Origin: Perognathus longimembris pacificus
Lineage: Eukaryota > Chordata > Mammalia > Rodentia > Heteromyidae
NCBI RefSeq assembly: GCF_023159225.1
Contig: NC_063164.1
Span: 73,145,300 to 73,209,299, forward strand
Direction: 5' to 3'
DNA: 64,000 bases
The stretch's first letter is position 1; the number at the start of each line of letters is the position of its first letter. The position numbers were made by a program, and so were the translations under genes. Positions 10,403 to 22,825 of this stretch are shown here, piece after piece. The notes under the pieces were generated by a model that saw only the letters and a program-made list of their open reading frames with translations, made no database searches and had not been told where the DNA came from.

Positions 10403-10920
10403 TAGTACATGTTTAGATTAGTCATAGCAGAAGACCACAATAGCCCAATAGTTATGCCTGCATGAACACATGATGCTAAGTGAAATGAATTCCATGTTAT
10501 GGTAATAAGTGGTATAATATTGTTGTAATTATTTTCAACATGCCATGTGAAACAGTACCCATTTTTATTCTCTCATACTCCCTTCCTGTGGTTTTACCCG
10601 TGCTATCACTGTGTCTGATTTTAGAACGCTGGATACTGTATATGTGTGCATTAGATCTAGGGAAGGGAAGGGGAATATCAAAATTGAGAGGCAAAGGATA
10701 AAAAGACAAACCATTCAAAAAGCAATACTTACAAAACCATTTGGTGTAAACAACTGTACAATTCATGGAGGGGGAAAGGAAAAACTGGGGGGAGGGAAAA
10801 TTGGAGGGGGGAGGAGGAGAAAATGAGGGAGGAGGTAACAAGTTGGATAAGAAATGTACTCACTGCCTTACAGATGAAACGGTGACCCCTCTATACTTCA
10901 GTTTGACAATAGAGTAAAAC
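10403..10920 (+). other. L1 3' UTR, long form with G-rich tract
   Basis: This 520-bp 3' UTR shares blocks with the L1 ends at 22826, 54283 and 55625 (for example caatacttacaaaaccattt at 10723). It has a G-rich polypurine run at 10768-10828 with several runs of four to six G's. It ends with a very short A-tail at the target-site duplication. Confidence 0.85.
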
Positions 10921-11103
10921 AAATCAAAATTACAAACTTTACTAAGGCTTTGATGTAAAAAAAAAGAGGTTAAATCCTAGGAATATTTAAAAAGCAGATT
11001 TAAATGATTTTGTTTTAATTCAGAATCGGACACTAAGCCTCAAATTGTCCCGTATTGTTGTTGGCCAAATTAATATGCTGATTTTTCATGTCTTATCTTA
11101 TAG

Positions 11104-11160
11104 GGCCTGAATCAAATCCCAAAATATTCAATAGTTGCTTCAGATGAAGAATACTATCAG
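11104..11160 (+). other. Candidate 57-bp internal exon
   Basis: The segment is bounded by a pyrimidine-rich acceptor (tcatgtcttatcttatag) with a possible branch sequence ctgat upstream, and by a good donor (cag then gtgaaa). It is 57 bases, a multiple of three. Only one frame is open: GLNQIPKYSIVASDEEYYQ. The other two frames contain stops. I do not recognise the protein. Short splice-flanked open segments also arise by chance in a window of this size, so this is a hypothesis. Confidence 0.3.
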
Positions 11161-11903
11161 GTGAAATAACTGAGCTTTTATGTTATCTTGATGATATTTT
11201 CTCTGTGTAAGCAAATTAAGATATAATTGTTAGGTTAGTTTAGAATCAGAGGATATAATTTGCACAAAATTCTATGTCAGTTCTTTCAATAAGATGACGC
11301 CTTTCTGTTTGCCCTAAATTATGTTTGTGTCATTTCTTCTGCCCCCTATTGATACTGCTTATGTTTTCTCAATTGTTTGCTCCTCTTTGCCCTTTTTCTG
11401 TTGTTCTTTAATCTTCCTTGACTTTCCATTGGCTTTTTAAAAATTTTGTGACCACCTTTAATTATTTAAATCTTGGCTAAGATTTGTTAAGCTTAAAGAA
11501 ATTGTCTTTTTTGCATGTGATGGATTTTGAAATGTAATAGTGTTATTAGCACTGTACCTTTATTTATTATTATTACTTCTATAATTAGCCATTGAGATTC
11601 ACAGAACTCTTCTATAACTTTCGTCCCTTATTATGTGTTTTTAGAATATGTGACCTCTCATTTAATCTAAATTGAAAAAAAAAAACTATGCAGTGGATAT
11701 TTTCATTTCCATCATTTGTTGATGCACTGATTTTTACATGACTTATTCAACTATCCAGTACATAAGTAACAGTCACATTTTTCCCTCAGGCAACTATATC
11801 TACTGTAGATCATTTCTACTACTGCAACTTTCACTCGTTCTTGGAAAAAATAGTGAACTATTTCCCTCACATGTTGTAGTGTCCAATAGCAGATTAGATT
11901 AGA

Positions 11904-11965
11904 GCTGAAGTGACCATTCTCATTTCATAGCTGAGGAAGCTCATCTAGAAGTTTGTTTTATCTAA
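11904..11965 (+). repeat. Possible MIR remnant
   Basis: The stretch cattctcatttcatagctg followed by aggaagctc resembles the 3' part of MIR (cattttacagatgaggaaac). It is short and diverged. Confidence 0.35.
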
Positions 11966-14297
11966 AACATAAATCTAAATAGTTACTGGCCAACCTGGGA
12001 ATGGAGCCATGATCTTGAAACTATGATGCTGGGATGTTTGTAATACTAATTTTCCCTCCTGAATTGCCTTTCACTTTTCTTCTTGATTACATGAACCATT
12101 TCTTACCTACAGAGTTGCTTGCAAAGGTCAGTCCTGAAATAACTATGCTTCTGCATTGATTAATGGTGTTGACATATCTATGGAGAAAAATCACATATTT
12201 GGGAAGAAATAACCACTTCCTGAATGACTTGAATGTGAACTCTTGCGTATTTTGGGTATGATGATCATTTTAATTTTCTTTTCATTTTGTCTTCTCTTTC
12301 TTCAAACTATTCATTCTTTTAGTCTACTAAGAAAAAAGAAAATTTTGTGGCAATTCAACAAATTAGGAATATGAAATTTGAACTTTAAATAAACTCTTAA
12401 ACCAGAAAAAAATGGTTCAAACCGATTATCCAACCATCTGTAACTAGATAAATAACTAGTTTAGAGAGAATTTCTTGGGAGGATTTTTTCCCTTTACTTT
12501 TATCTCCAATTGACAGTTTGTAGCTGTGTAAAGCATGAATTCTTTCTATTTAAAAGTCAGAAGCAATAGTGTTGACCAACTGAGTTGCTGGTCAGTCATA
12601 TTTTTTAAAAGAACAGGTCAAACACCCTTTCCAAAATACCTTAAAAGTGAGTCAAATACCATGATAAAGGATTTACTCTTTAGAGTTACAAAATATGACT
12701 ATATTCTCACATGGTGAGGTGTTTTGGTTTTGCTTAATTTTTGAGGCAATGATATTCTCAAACAAGTCATCATCTTGTTGGGTATAAAGATCAAAATTCC
12801 ATTTTTATGCACAGTGGATATGCCTGAGCTAAGACATCTCCCCTAGCCCATCATTCTGTTTGTACCAACTATTAACAATAGCTGCCAGTTCCAGCAGGAG
12901 ACAAAGTAGTTTAGTGTTAATGCTCATCCTTCTTTCTTTGTTCCTGACAGGCAAAGTGATATTGTATTGATGCATTACCAATGAGAGAGTCACAGGACTT
13001 GAACAAGTGAAGCATGTTATCCCTTGTTGCCAAAATATTCCTCAAGAAAATAATTTACCAGGTGTCCTCAAACACTAAGAACCCTATAGTTTGAAGTTAG
13101 ATTCACAAACCTGAAAAGTGACCAATCAACATAGTTGATTTTTTTGTATGAACTATGTATTTCTTTACCTTAGTCACTTTTTATGATCAACATATATAAT
13201 GATTAAACTACCATTTTTGATTAGAATTTTATATAATCTCTTCAATTGTTTGAAATTTAGCAGCTGACAGTGAGTGATTTTACATTTTGGTCTTCTCATT
13301 CCATACACTGAGAGGCTGTGTTCACAGCACTTCAAAGGTGAGACTGAAATGAAATGAAAGATTGCTCCATACAGAGCTATATAGTGGGAAGATCAATTAT
13401 TGTTTGATATTCATTCACCTTTATTGCCTGATTTTATTGGCATATATTAAATTGTTCATAGTAAGGAGTTTCATTATGATATTTCCAAAACATGCATATG
13501 ATAGGCAATGATCATCTACTCTTCACCAATTCCCCTTGTGTATAGACAATTTTTCTTGTGAATTTTTCAATTCATTGTATCAATTTATGAAACAATGTTA
13601 GGGCAAAGGAGAATTATGCATACATTTTGATCTAGATTTTCCTAGTTACAAAATATTATTTTATCAAAATTATTGAAAGGAAAGATTTACAAATATTTCC
13701 AAATATAAATACTTGATTAAGATGTTACTGTTATAATCGACATGATTTTAGACAACATAATCTTTGTATTTTAAGTACAAGGGAGATGTTCATTCATTAC
13801 TCACCCAGGTGCTAGTTTCTGTTAGGCATTGAGGTTACTTAACTTGGTTACTAACTTGCCTTTCATAAATTTCCTTGACTAGGAGGAACATACAAATAAA
13901 TATGCTATTCAGACTTAACTTGGTACATAGAAAAAGCAGATGATTAAGCAGATGCCTAGAAAATACTGAATGCAATGCAATTAACTAATTCTTTAAAAAG
14001 TCTCCACTTTTATTTATTTCATGTTTTCATATTCCAGTTAATTTATTTGTAATATAAGATCTAGAGTTTTTTATATGTATACAAAACATTCATTACAAGG
14101 TACTGTTTCCTGCTTGAAGATCAGCTGAGAAATGACAGAAGTTGGTTAAACTTCAGATTCCTGAAGCTATTAATTTGCAGTGGATTTCATAGCCTCTTCA
14201 GGCTAGAGCTTGAAATCTTCTTTATGCAAATACTAATGTCACAGAGGAACCTTGTATCACAGAGATATGTCACAAAGAACCTTAAAAAATCAGATGG

Positions 14298-14486
14298 GGG
14301 CTGGGAATATGGCCTAGTGGCAAGAGTGTTTGCATCATATACATGAAGCCCTGGATTCAATTCCCCAGCTGCACATATATAGAAAACGGCCAGAAGTGGC
14401 ACTGTGGATCAAGTGGCAGAATGCTAGCCTGGAGCAAAAAGAAGCCAGGGACAGTGCTCAGGCCCTGAGTCCAAGGCCCAGGAGTG

Positions 14487-14536
<50 letters not shown>

Positions 14537-14537
14537 G
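14298..14537 (+). mobile_element. Dimeric IDL-Geo-type SINE
   Basis: Starts gggctgggaatatggcctag, continues through both monomers to ccaggagtggc, then a long A-run and (GAAAA)n. The target-site duplication aaatcagatgg lies at 14287-14297 and 14538-14548. Confidence 0.95.
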
Positions 14538-14548
14538 AAATCAGATGG

Positions 14549-15214
14549 CTCTATTCTATAATTATTTAACTAATTTTAATTAATTTCTTAAACAGGAATA
14601 ATTTAGGAAAATGTGTGCTACCTTCTATGCTAGTAACAGGTCTTGAAACAGACCTTTTCAACATAGTAATAAATGTGAATTGGGCCAAAGGCTGTGACAA
14701 CAGAAATTATGAAATAAAGTTCAAGCACAGCTCTTCCTAGCAGCCATAAAGAAAATGATAGTTTCACATAGTGTGGTCACTGGTTTTAACATATACTTTG
14801 AAAATTTTACATAAGCATTCTTGTACTGAGCTGTTATGTGATTAACTTTTTCATACATTATGCACATCCTACTTTGTGTGTGCCTTGAATACAGTGGCTA
14901 GTTTGACTGCCAATTGAAAAGTATGAATAATTGACATGGACTGGATTTATTGTCTTTCACTGCAAATCTTTTCAAACATTATACCAGGATTATTGTGTCG
15001 GAAATGAAGTGGGTGTGAACCACATTTGAAAATTTTAGCCTTATCATTCATTATTTTAAATAATTTTGCTTTATGTAGTTTCTCCAAAGGTTTAATGTAA
15101 CTGTTGAAATAAGATGTAGAAAGCAAAAAATATATCCAAAGTATTATCATATGATGTTTCTTTTAGCCTTCAGATTTTCTGTTTAGAGATGAAAATTCAT
15201 GGTCAAATATATTT
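14549..15214. other. Unique non-coding DNA
   Basis: AT-rich; no gene, RNA or repeat recognised. Confidence 0.5.
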
Positions 15215-15424
15215 GATTTTCCTTTGTAGCACTGAGGTTTGAACTTAGGACCTCATATAAATAAGCAAGTGGTGTACCACTTGAAGCATGGATCCAGACA
15301 TTTTTGCTTTGAGCCTGTTTTTCAGATAAGGTCTCAAAGTTTGCTCAGTCTTAGCCTTAGACTGTGATCATCTTACCTGTGCCTAACAGTTGGGATTCCA
15401 GATATGAGCCACCACACTTGCAAC
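15215..15424 (-). mobile_element. Old B4-like SINE (ID + B1 halves)
   Basis: The plus strand reads actgaggtttgaacttagga (reverse of an ID-type B box) and later gttgggattccagatatgag plus ccaccac, the reverse of the start of B1. An ID half followed by a B1 half is the B4 arrangement. It is diverged and has no clear flanking duplication. Confidence 0.7.
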
Positions 15425-15569
15425 AAAAGCATTTTTTGATTAAATTCTTTAGTATCATTAATCAAACAAAAAGGGTCATATGTAAAAAGGCAAAGGATTC
15501 TTTATGATTTATTATTTGGAGGGAATTCTCTAAATTTCCATTGTGATTTATTATTTATATTTTAATTTA

Positions 15570-15745
15570 AAGGTGTTTTTCTTTGTGATGTTAAAAGAGT
15601 TTGAACTCAGGTACTCACTTTACTAGTTAACTGGAAAGGGAATATCACAGACCTTTCTGCCCAAGCTGGCTTCAAATTTCTTTCTGCCAGGTCTCCAGCT
15701 CTGGACTTAACTAGAAATTAAAAGCAAGAACCACTAGTGTCTATG
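15570..15745 (-). repeat. Degenerate SINE remnant, possible
   Basis: Contains gtttgaactcaggtactcac and later cccaagctggcttcaaattt, which resemble reversed ID/B1 segments. It is strongly decayed and the class is uncertain. Confidence 0.4.
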
Positions 15746-18700
15746 TGTGATACACATAATGTTTTCATATGTCAAATTATGTCCATGTCATAAGGAATTA
15801 GAAGGCTGTAGATCTAATCTTGCGCCTTTTGGCTCCTGTAATGTGCTAGACAGTGATTGCAACTTTAGCAGGGGTTGCAAAGTTAGCAAGGGTTCACTAC
15901 TGCTGTCTGTTAATTGCTACTTGAGGTTGCTTCCACAGGATGGCGCTAATTATCACATTTCCTTTCAGTTCACTACAAGTCTAGGGAAGAAAGAGATTTT
16001 TTTTTTTTTTTTGCTTTTGCTATATCTTGACTTTCCTGAGCTCTTTAGTAGCTCTTCTTACGTTTTCATCACCTGTGTAAACAACTCTTGAATTTAGTTC
16101 TTTGTGTTTAAAATATGTAGTGTAGTTTTTGGTTCTCTTCCTAGACTCTTGACTGTTGAAATATTTCTTCTCAGGACTAATGTGAGGATTTCAGTAATAA
16201 AATAATTGAATGATGAATTCAGGGTATTCAATAACAGCCAAACTTGCAGTGGGTAACATAACACCGAGAAATGGTTTGTAGTTACAATAGCATCATTAAT
16301 TGCTTTGTTCTGACCATTCTAACACTCCAAGGTAATAATCTTTTGTTTTTAAACTCTTGCGTGAGTATCCCACAAGACATTAAACAGACTATGATAGACT
16401 GTATGCCATTAGCCCTCAAGTCTTTACAAGCTTTAAATTATTTGTTATTTTCTATGTAGCATACATATTTTTAAAAATCTCAGTTATAGACTACCTATTA
16501 AACAGTGTTAAATTTAGTGTGCTCTGTAGATAAATGGGATATACACAGAACTTCTTAAGTGATTTTCCACTTTGTATACAAAGGATAAAGAAAAATCTTA
16601 AACATTTAGAAACAGACATTTTTAGAACTGAATAACTTTACATAGGACTACACAATTTGAGAGCTCAGGTCTAGGAAACCTATTAGCTCATGTCTAATCT
16701 CCATTTATTTCTACTTTTTAGCTCTTTGGAAAGATTATCAAGATAAGTAATAAATCAAGAATATTTTGTGTTAATTGCTTGTATTGTCTATGTAAATACC
16801 ACCTTAATTTATACATTGTTTCATTCTGACTGTAAGATTTTTTATCTTCAAAGTTTGATAATCTGTTTTATAAATAAAACGTAAATCAGACAACAAAGTT
16901 CAGAAATGCTTTGCAGAAAATGCAAATTTCTGATTTGAAGAAGAAAAAGGATATCTTTAAGTAAATATACCAGATGTGTATATATCAGTGGCAAATTCTC
17001 ACGTTAGTGTTTGTTTTTGCTAAGTCTTAGAAGGCCCTGAACAAAGTTCTGTGTAATAAAATTAAAGGTCTTTGAAATTCATTAAAGGCATTCGTGTTTT
17101 GGGCAGTTTTATAGGCCAAACAATGTCGTTTACATAAGGAAAATAACATGGAAAAGGATTTAATAGCATGACAGGATACAAGAAATGAACTTCAAAAGTA
17201 TTTAGCAGCTGTGAAGGGTGAGCTCATATTTTATGGAATGTAAGGGAAAAGACAGGTGAGCACAGACCTTACATTCCCACATGTAAGATACCTGGGAGGT
17301 CCAGAGACTAGACTGCTGTGGGAAGCCTGCTTTCAGGAAGGGAAACTAACTACATGCACACAAATGAGGAGCTCAATATTGATAAAAAGGAATCTCAAGG
17401 AATGTGGACATCACTTCCAAGAATTTCTTCATGTTCATTTAATTGATTTTCCCTTTGTTCCCTGGTGGATGTTTTTTTGTCTTGTTTTGTTTTTTGCCTT
17501 CATTTGCCCAGGGCCATACCACCCTGAATTGTGAGCTTAAATTTTACAAATGGAGCAAAGCTGAGTCCAAAGTTAGGTTGTGAGGTACAGAAAGACCACC
17601 CAGGAAAGTTGTGCATGGCTTCACTTAATGCCCAAAGACCTGAGGAAATAAACAGAGCACGCAAACACGTGGACTATGTGGATTCTAAAATTGGAATACA
17701 AAGGAAAGTCTGGTATTGAGATAGGGAATATTAGAAAATAGCTTTGTGATCTTTGACCATTATTCCTTGAATTATTCATTACTTGAATTATATTCTCTGA
17801 TCTGCATTTGGTGCTTGTCCTGCAAGACTATTATATGTCTGGGAAAACTAATAGGTAGCATCAACAGACACTTGAAATAGAACTAATAAGTTCACATGAC
17901 TATCCCACATAATAATCAAAGGACACGAAAAATGTATTGTAATAACCATTTCTTACACATAAGGAAAGTGAACCTATTAGCATAGCTTCAGTGTTTAAAG
18001 AGAAGGAGAAGAATCAAAGGGAAATTTGTGAGTAAGACTATTCCTAAAGAACAGGGCTAGCATATAATCATTTTTAAGAGTGGATTAACTTGAAAACATT
18101 TCAGATATTAACTTTTAGGAAGCAGAAAACCAATGCATTACTCTTGGGTAAAATGTACTTCAGAAAAACCTCGGCTACTTCCTGAAAAAAATGAGGAGGC
18201 TTTCTAATCAGAAAGAAATGAAGACCCAAGGTTTTATACCAGTCTCCAGTTTATCTAAAATTCTTCTTCTAGTTTCAACATGCTACCAGCATGGACTATG
18301 AATGAATTGGCTATGGAAATACATCAAGTGTGGCTGCGCCATTAATCAGGTGCAATTGTTCAAAAGATCATACATTTCAGTGTTTGATGTTAAGTCTTAT
18401 TTTGAGGACTTGGGGACTAAACCCATGGATCAGACTGACAGAGACAAAGAAGAAGCTAAATAAGGATGTGATAGTCTGTTATGGGAGAATGCGACTTGTT
18501 AGATTTCTGACATGTCATTTATAAAAGTTGTTGGGTAATTTGAAATTCTTTATGTCCCTCATCTACAAATCCATATGCTTAAAAGTGAAATTTTATGTCA
18601 TTTCTTGTAGATTTTGTTTACTTTGGTTTGAAGCCCAAAATATTATTATTCAAATAGTTATTATTCAAAGCATATGTTATTTCTTCTTGAGTTTCATATG

Positions 18701-19618
18701 AAATAGAATTAAAAGAACTACAAAATCCACATCACCCACATTTCTTAAGTTTTATTTTTTATTATATTCAATAAAATTGTATAATTATTTTCAAAAATAT
18801 TTTTCTGACAATATAATGCTATTGATAAATGTGAAATTTTACTAGTAGTATGTAGAAAAATAAAAATTTGTTTTTTATTATAATTGCAATGCTTGTAAGT
18901 CTTCTTGTGGATATTTAAATATGTATTTCAAATATTATTTCTTGAAAATCAACAAAGTGATATGTATGAAGGAATTATCCCATGGTCATATTACTCCAAG
19001 AGACTACAGTGAGACACCTTTGAACACTGAACTTATACTTCAATAAATGAATAACAGGAATGTGAATGGGATATGAGCATTAGTGGGATAGCAGAGGGTG
19101 AACAGAGAGAGTGAAGGCAAGTGAGTATGGTCAATGTACTTCATGCATGTATGCATGTGTAAGAAAGTGGAACATACATCATATGAAAGTGGAATGATGA
19201 AGTTTATTTAAACAGGCTTGAGAAGGGAAGAATGAGGGAGATTAATGGAGGGGGAAAAGTCAGACCAGGCAACATTATATACTTATAAGACCATGTAAAA
19301 ATGAAACTTCCTTGAATAATTTACTTATGTTATTTTCTAAAAAGTGAGAATGATAGTGGTCCAAATGTCAGTTCTTGTTTGTTTAGGGAAATAGAAGCTA
19401 CTTTATGTGCTGACGATAATTAGAATTAGACATGTTAGCAGGATAAGAGGCAGAAAGCTGTCCTTCCTTTCTTAACTGTCAGAAGAGAAGTGATGGAGTT
19501 GAATTTCTCCCATGTCAGGTGACTTATTTTAAACAATGAAATATGAGCCAAGAAGATGTATTACATCTCTCTGTGTGAAGCTGAAAATCAGAAACCATAG
19601 CATGCTCTTCCACATTCT
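15746..19618. other. Unique non-coding DNA
   Basis: No gene found. The frame at 17256-17534 has no family signal and runs into T-rich low-complexity sequence. 18990-19320 (purine-rich, ending tatacttataagaccatg) resembles the end of an old interspersed repeat that I cannot classify. Confidence 0.45.
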
Positions 19619-19705
19619 GTCCCTGTCTCTCTCTGTCTCTGTCTCAGTGTGTGTGTGTGTGTTTGTGTGTGCGTGCGTATGTGTGTGTTTCTCTCTGTCT
19701 CTCTA
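19619..19705. repeat. CT/GT-rich simple repeat
   Basis: Mixed (TC)n, (TG)n and (CTCTGT) units. The apparent minus-strand frame over it only translates the repeat. Confidence 0.85.
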
Positions 19706-22091
19706 GTTTCTGTCTTCTTTCCCCTAAAATGGATAAAAGCAATGTTACAGACACTGCATGCTCTCTGAACCTAGGTCTTAGAATGAAGAAAATGAGATGA
19801 GCAACAGAATACCAGTTTAAGATTTGATCATCATACAATTATGGGGATAAAAAGAAAACTAAACCACTGTCTTTGAATATGTTAGCAAACTGAGATTTAG
19901 TGTTGGGCTGTTTGTAAAGTTTAATACATCCAACATGAAGAATATGTGTAACATTGCATGCAAAAAATCAAATTTGAAAATCTAAATATTATAAATTCTT
20001 ACATGCAAAAATCAAATTTGAAAATCTAAATATTATAAATTCTTGAATAGCAAAACATACATTGTGCTCTTTACAGTGCATGTAGAAAAAGATGAAGGAT
20101 TTGTGTAGTATAGTTCTAATGATGCTAATGTTTGAAATATGTCACAGAGATTTTTTCCTAAAGTTTTATATCATTCTAAACAATAACTAATGAAAGGCTA
20201 GTGAATAACCATAGTGACAATTTATCTACATCATATATGCAAGTGTCTGACCAGCATGTCATTAGGCTGACCTGAGTGCTCTATTCGTAGCCACATGCCT
20301 GACACTAGGTACTTCTGGGTAAAGACATATTTTATTTCTTGCTCTTCTAAAATGTATCCCATTGAAAAAGAAAATGAGTATCATTCATTTCTCAAAATCG
20401 TATGTCTGAAAATATGATGTCACTGCAGAATACTCAATGTTTTGGACCGAATAAAAATATGGTGCATAAGTAAGTTTTATGCTCTGACGTCCCTGGGTTA
20501 AATACATTGCAATAAAATAAACAGAGAGATAAAAAAGGTTAATCTCCACTCTTAAAGGAAAAGGACCTTAACTTATACTTAAGTTTAAAATCACAATTGC
20601 ATTCTATAAAGACTGTAATTATCTCACATATTTGTAGAGGTTTAATCAATTCATCAAACACAGTAGATAGTATTTGTTTAATGTATATGTTGGGCTTTAT
20701 GCAGTAATGTTTACTAATTTCTTGCTAAATATACTCAGACCATGTTTTGGGTCAGGGATGTATCTCACAGTAGTGATTTAAGATAAATAATAAGGGCCCG
20801 ACCTTTCCTGTGCTTTGCTACTTTTCCCCAGGGCAGTGTGAAAGAGCTAAGGCAGATGCTTCCACAGAAACTGCTGGAAAGTACACAGGAAAGCAGCATG
20901 AAGAATTTTTTCTCTTTATTTAAACAAAGGAGGTACTTTTTTTTCTCTGTTTATTTAGAGAAAGGAGGTACTTTCCTTTTTTGCTCCAAAAAGGGTTTCC
21001 TGGAAAATTAATAGACCACAATCTTAATCTTATTTTTCTATTAAAATTGACCAAAATACTTAGAGTCTATTTCAATTGAATTTTGGACTATGAATGTCAA
21101 ATTTTCTGAACAAAATTAGACAGTTTCCAAATCTTTTCCAATGAGAGAAAGCCTTCAGCCACCTGAATCCCATGTCACAAACCTTTTTTTTTTTCTTCTT
21201 ACAATCTGTAAAATCAGCTTTTTGGCAACATGACAAAAAACTTCTGCAAAGGACGATACAGGACAGTGGTCACAAGATATTTGCTTGTGAGCCTAACCAG
21301 AATGTCCTGGAACATGAAAAATCCTTTTCTAGACAATGTGAAATTGAACCAAAAAGTACATTCCAATTACTGGCCTACAAAAGTATACAAAGTGAACAAA
21401 GAGTATCACTCAGGAGGCTATTATCTTCCTAATTATGTTCCAAATTGGAAATGGCAACTTGTTTTCTTCCTCACATAATAGTTCTCCAAATGAATTGTCT
21501 TCTCCACGCTGTTTGTTGCTCTCTAGAGAATTTGTTTATTTAGGGATAAAGAACTTGTGGTTGTGAAAAGCATGTCTCTTGAGCCAACTCCATATCCAAG
21601 AAAGAAAAGAGAAATAAAAGCTGATACTGTGGCAAGATGAAAATCTCAAATGTGTTAGCAATTTTATTTATTATGATTGGGGCTGATGGAAGTGTTTAAT
21701 AAATATTGTATCATACCTCAGTGTAACAACAATCACATGCAGAATTTTTGATGAAATCCTTAGTTTATATTACCTAGGTAGCTTTTCAAAGTAAGGATGC
21801 ATCTCACATGGATTTAAGAAAAGCCTATTCATACTACAAATTCAGTTTGTCTATATTATTTTTGGGCGCTCATAGTTATTAGCGTCAGAAAGATTTTTAG
21901 AATTTATTGGTGATAAATTTAATATTGAAATATAATTTTCTGTTTGCTTAATGATTTTAGGTTCCATTTATGAGTTTTTCTTACTTATGTATGTATTTCC
22001 TAAGTTGTTGGTTTTCTTATGGGCATGAAAGCAGGGATTTATATTAGCTAGGCAAGGCACTACCACTTGGTCATGTCCCCAGTCCTTTTTA
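19706..22091. other. Unique non-coding DNA
   Basis: Contains the 45-bp tandem duplication at 19957-20044. At 20920-20975 the stretch tctttatttaaacaaaggag is repeated in altered form (tctgtttatttagagaaagg). The frames at 21172-21478 do not resemble a known family. Confidence 0.45.
19957..20044 (+). repeat. Tandem duplication of about 44 bp
   Basis: Two adjacent units, 19957-20001 and 20002-20044, share catgcaaaaa...tcaaatttgaaaatctaaat...ataaattctt. They differ by a one-base A-run change and by the unit edge. Near identity in neutral DNA implies a recent duplication. Confidence 0.93.
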
Positions 22092-22107
22092 CTCTTGTTT
22101 ATTTTTC

Positions 22108-22327
22108 TTTTTCTTTTTCTTTTTTTTTTTTTTTTGGCCAGTCCTGGGCCTTGGACTCAGGGCCTGAGCACTGTCCCTGGCTTCTTCCCGCTCAAGGCTA
22201 GCACTCTGCCACTTGAGCCACAGCACCGCTTCTGGCCGTTTTCTGTATATGTGGTGCTGGGGAATCGAACCTAGGGCCTCCTGTATCCGAGGCAGGCACT
22301 CTTGCCACTAGGCTATATCCCCAGCCC
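22108..22327 (-). mobile_element. Dimeric IDL-Geo-type SINE
   Basis: A T-rich tail, then ggccagtcctgggcc through to ccccagccc. A perfect 16-bp target-site duplication ctcttgtttatttttc lies at 22092-22107 and 22328-22343. The sequence is very close to the copies at 3898 and 34313 (shared ctagggcctc...gtatccgaggcaggcac). Confidence 0.95.
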
Positions 22328-22343
22328 CTCTTGTTTATTTTTC

Positions 22344-22825
22344 AAATAGTGTCTCATAGTTTTATGGAGTCCAGCCTTGAACTGAAGTCCTCCTATTTTG
22401 CTTTGCCAAAATCTATGACCATAGGCAGGCAAATCAGTTAGTTGATCTGTTTTTAAGTTTTATCTGTGAAATATTATCTGACTAATCAAATGAAAAAATA
22501 GATAATTGCTAACAAATATGGAGGGTTAATAACTCCATGGCTATTCTACTACAAGTTTGCTTATATATGTTTAGTATTCTAGTTTTATTTTCAAAGAATT
22601 TGTATTTTTTCTTGGAAATAATTGTCAGGTAGTGACTTGTGCAACTATGATCATGACATAAAATAATTTTCATTGTCTTAAATTATCTGGAGTCAGGTTT
22701 AGTGTTTTATTATTGTTTATAATTTTGTGTATTGTAAATGTTTCATATTTTTGAGCTATAGATATGTCATTCAGAAGACCTGTTTTGTGGCCTAATTATT
22801 CTACTCTTATGAATCCTTATTTTAA
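22344..22825. other. Unique non-coding DNA
   Basis: AT-rich; no gene or clear repeat seen. Confidence 0.5.

Larger units (their letters stand above)
8185..10920 (+). mobile_element. 5'-truncated L1 with inverted 5' half (twin priming)
   Basis: The element is flanked by a perfect 14-bp target-site duplication aaatcaaaattaca at 8171-8184 and 10921-10934. Its 3' half (9426-10920) runs on the plus strand. Its 5' half (8185-9425) is the preceding part of the same ORF2 in reverse orientation. The inverted part ends at the N-K-W-C-W-Q-N-W motif and the plus part resumes about 20-25 bases downstream in ORF2, so the two pieces are consecutive with a small loss. This is the established structure of twin priming. 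Both ORF2 pieces contain stops. Confidence 0.93.
10935..14286. other. Mostly unique non-coding DNA
   Basis: AT-rich sequence without clear genes. It holds the candidate exon at 11104-11160, a weak MIR-like stretch near 11904-11965, and a stretch around 13440-13580 that may be an old unclassified repeat. The longest frame (12535-12717) lacks any recognisable motif. Confidence 0.5.

Noticed and set aside
17256..17534. 92-residue plus-strand frame
   Set aside because: No start context, no domain and a T-rich end. No support as a gene.
21172..21478. Two overlapping plus-strand frames, considered as a processed pseudogene
   Set aside because: No known protein recognised, the frames start at a T-run and no A-tail or flanking duplication is visible.
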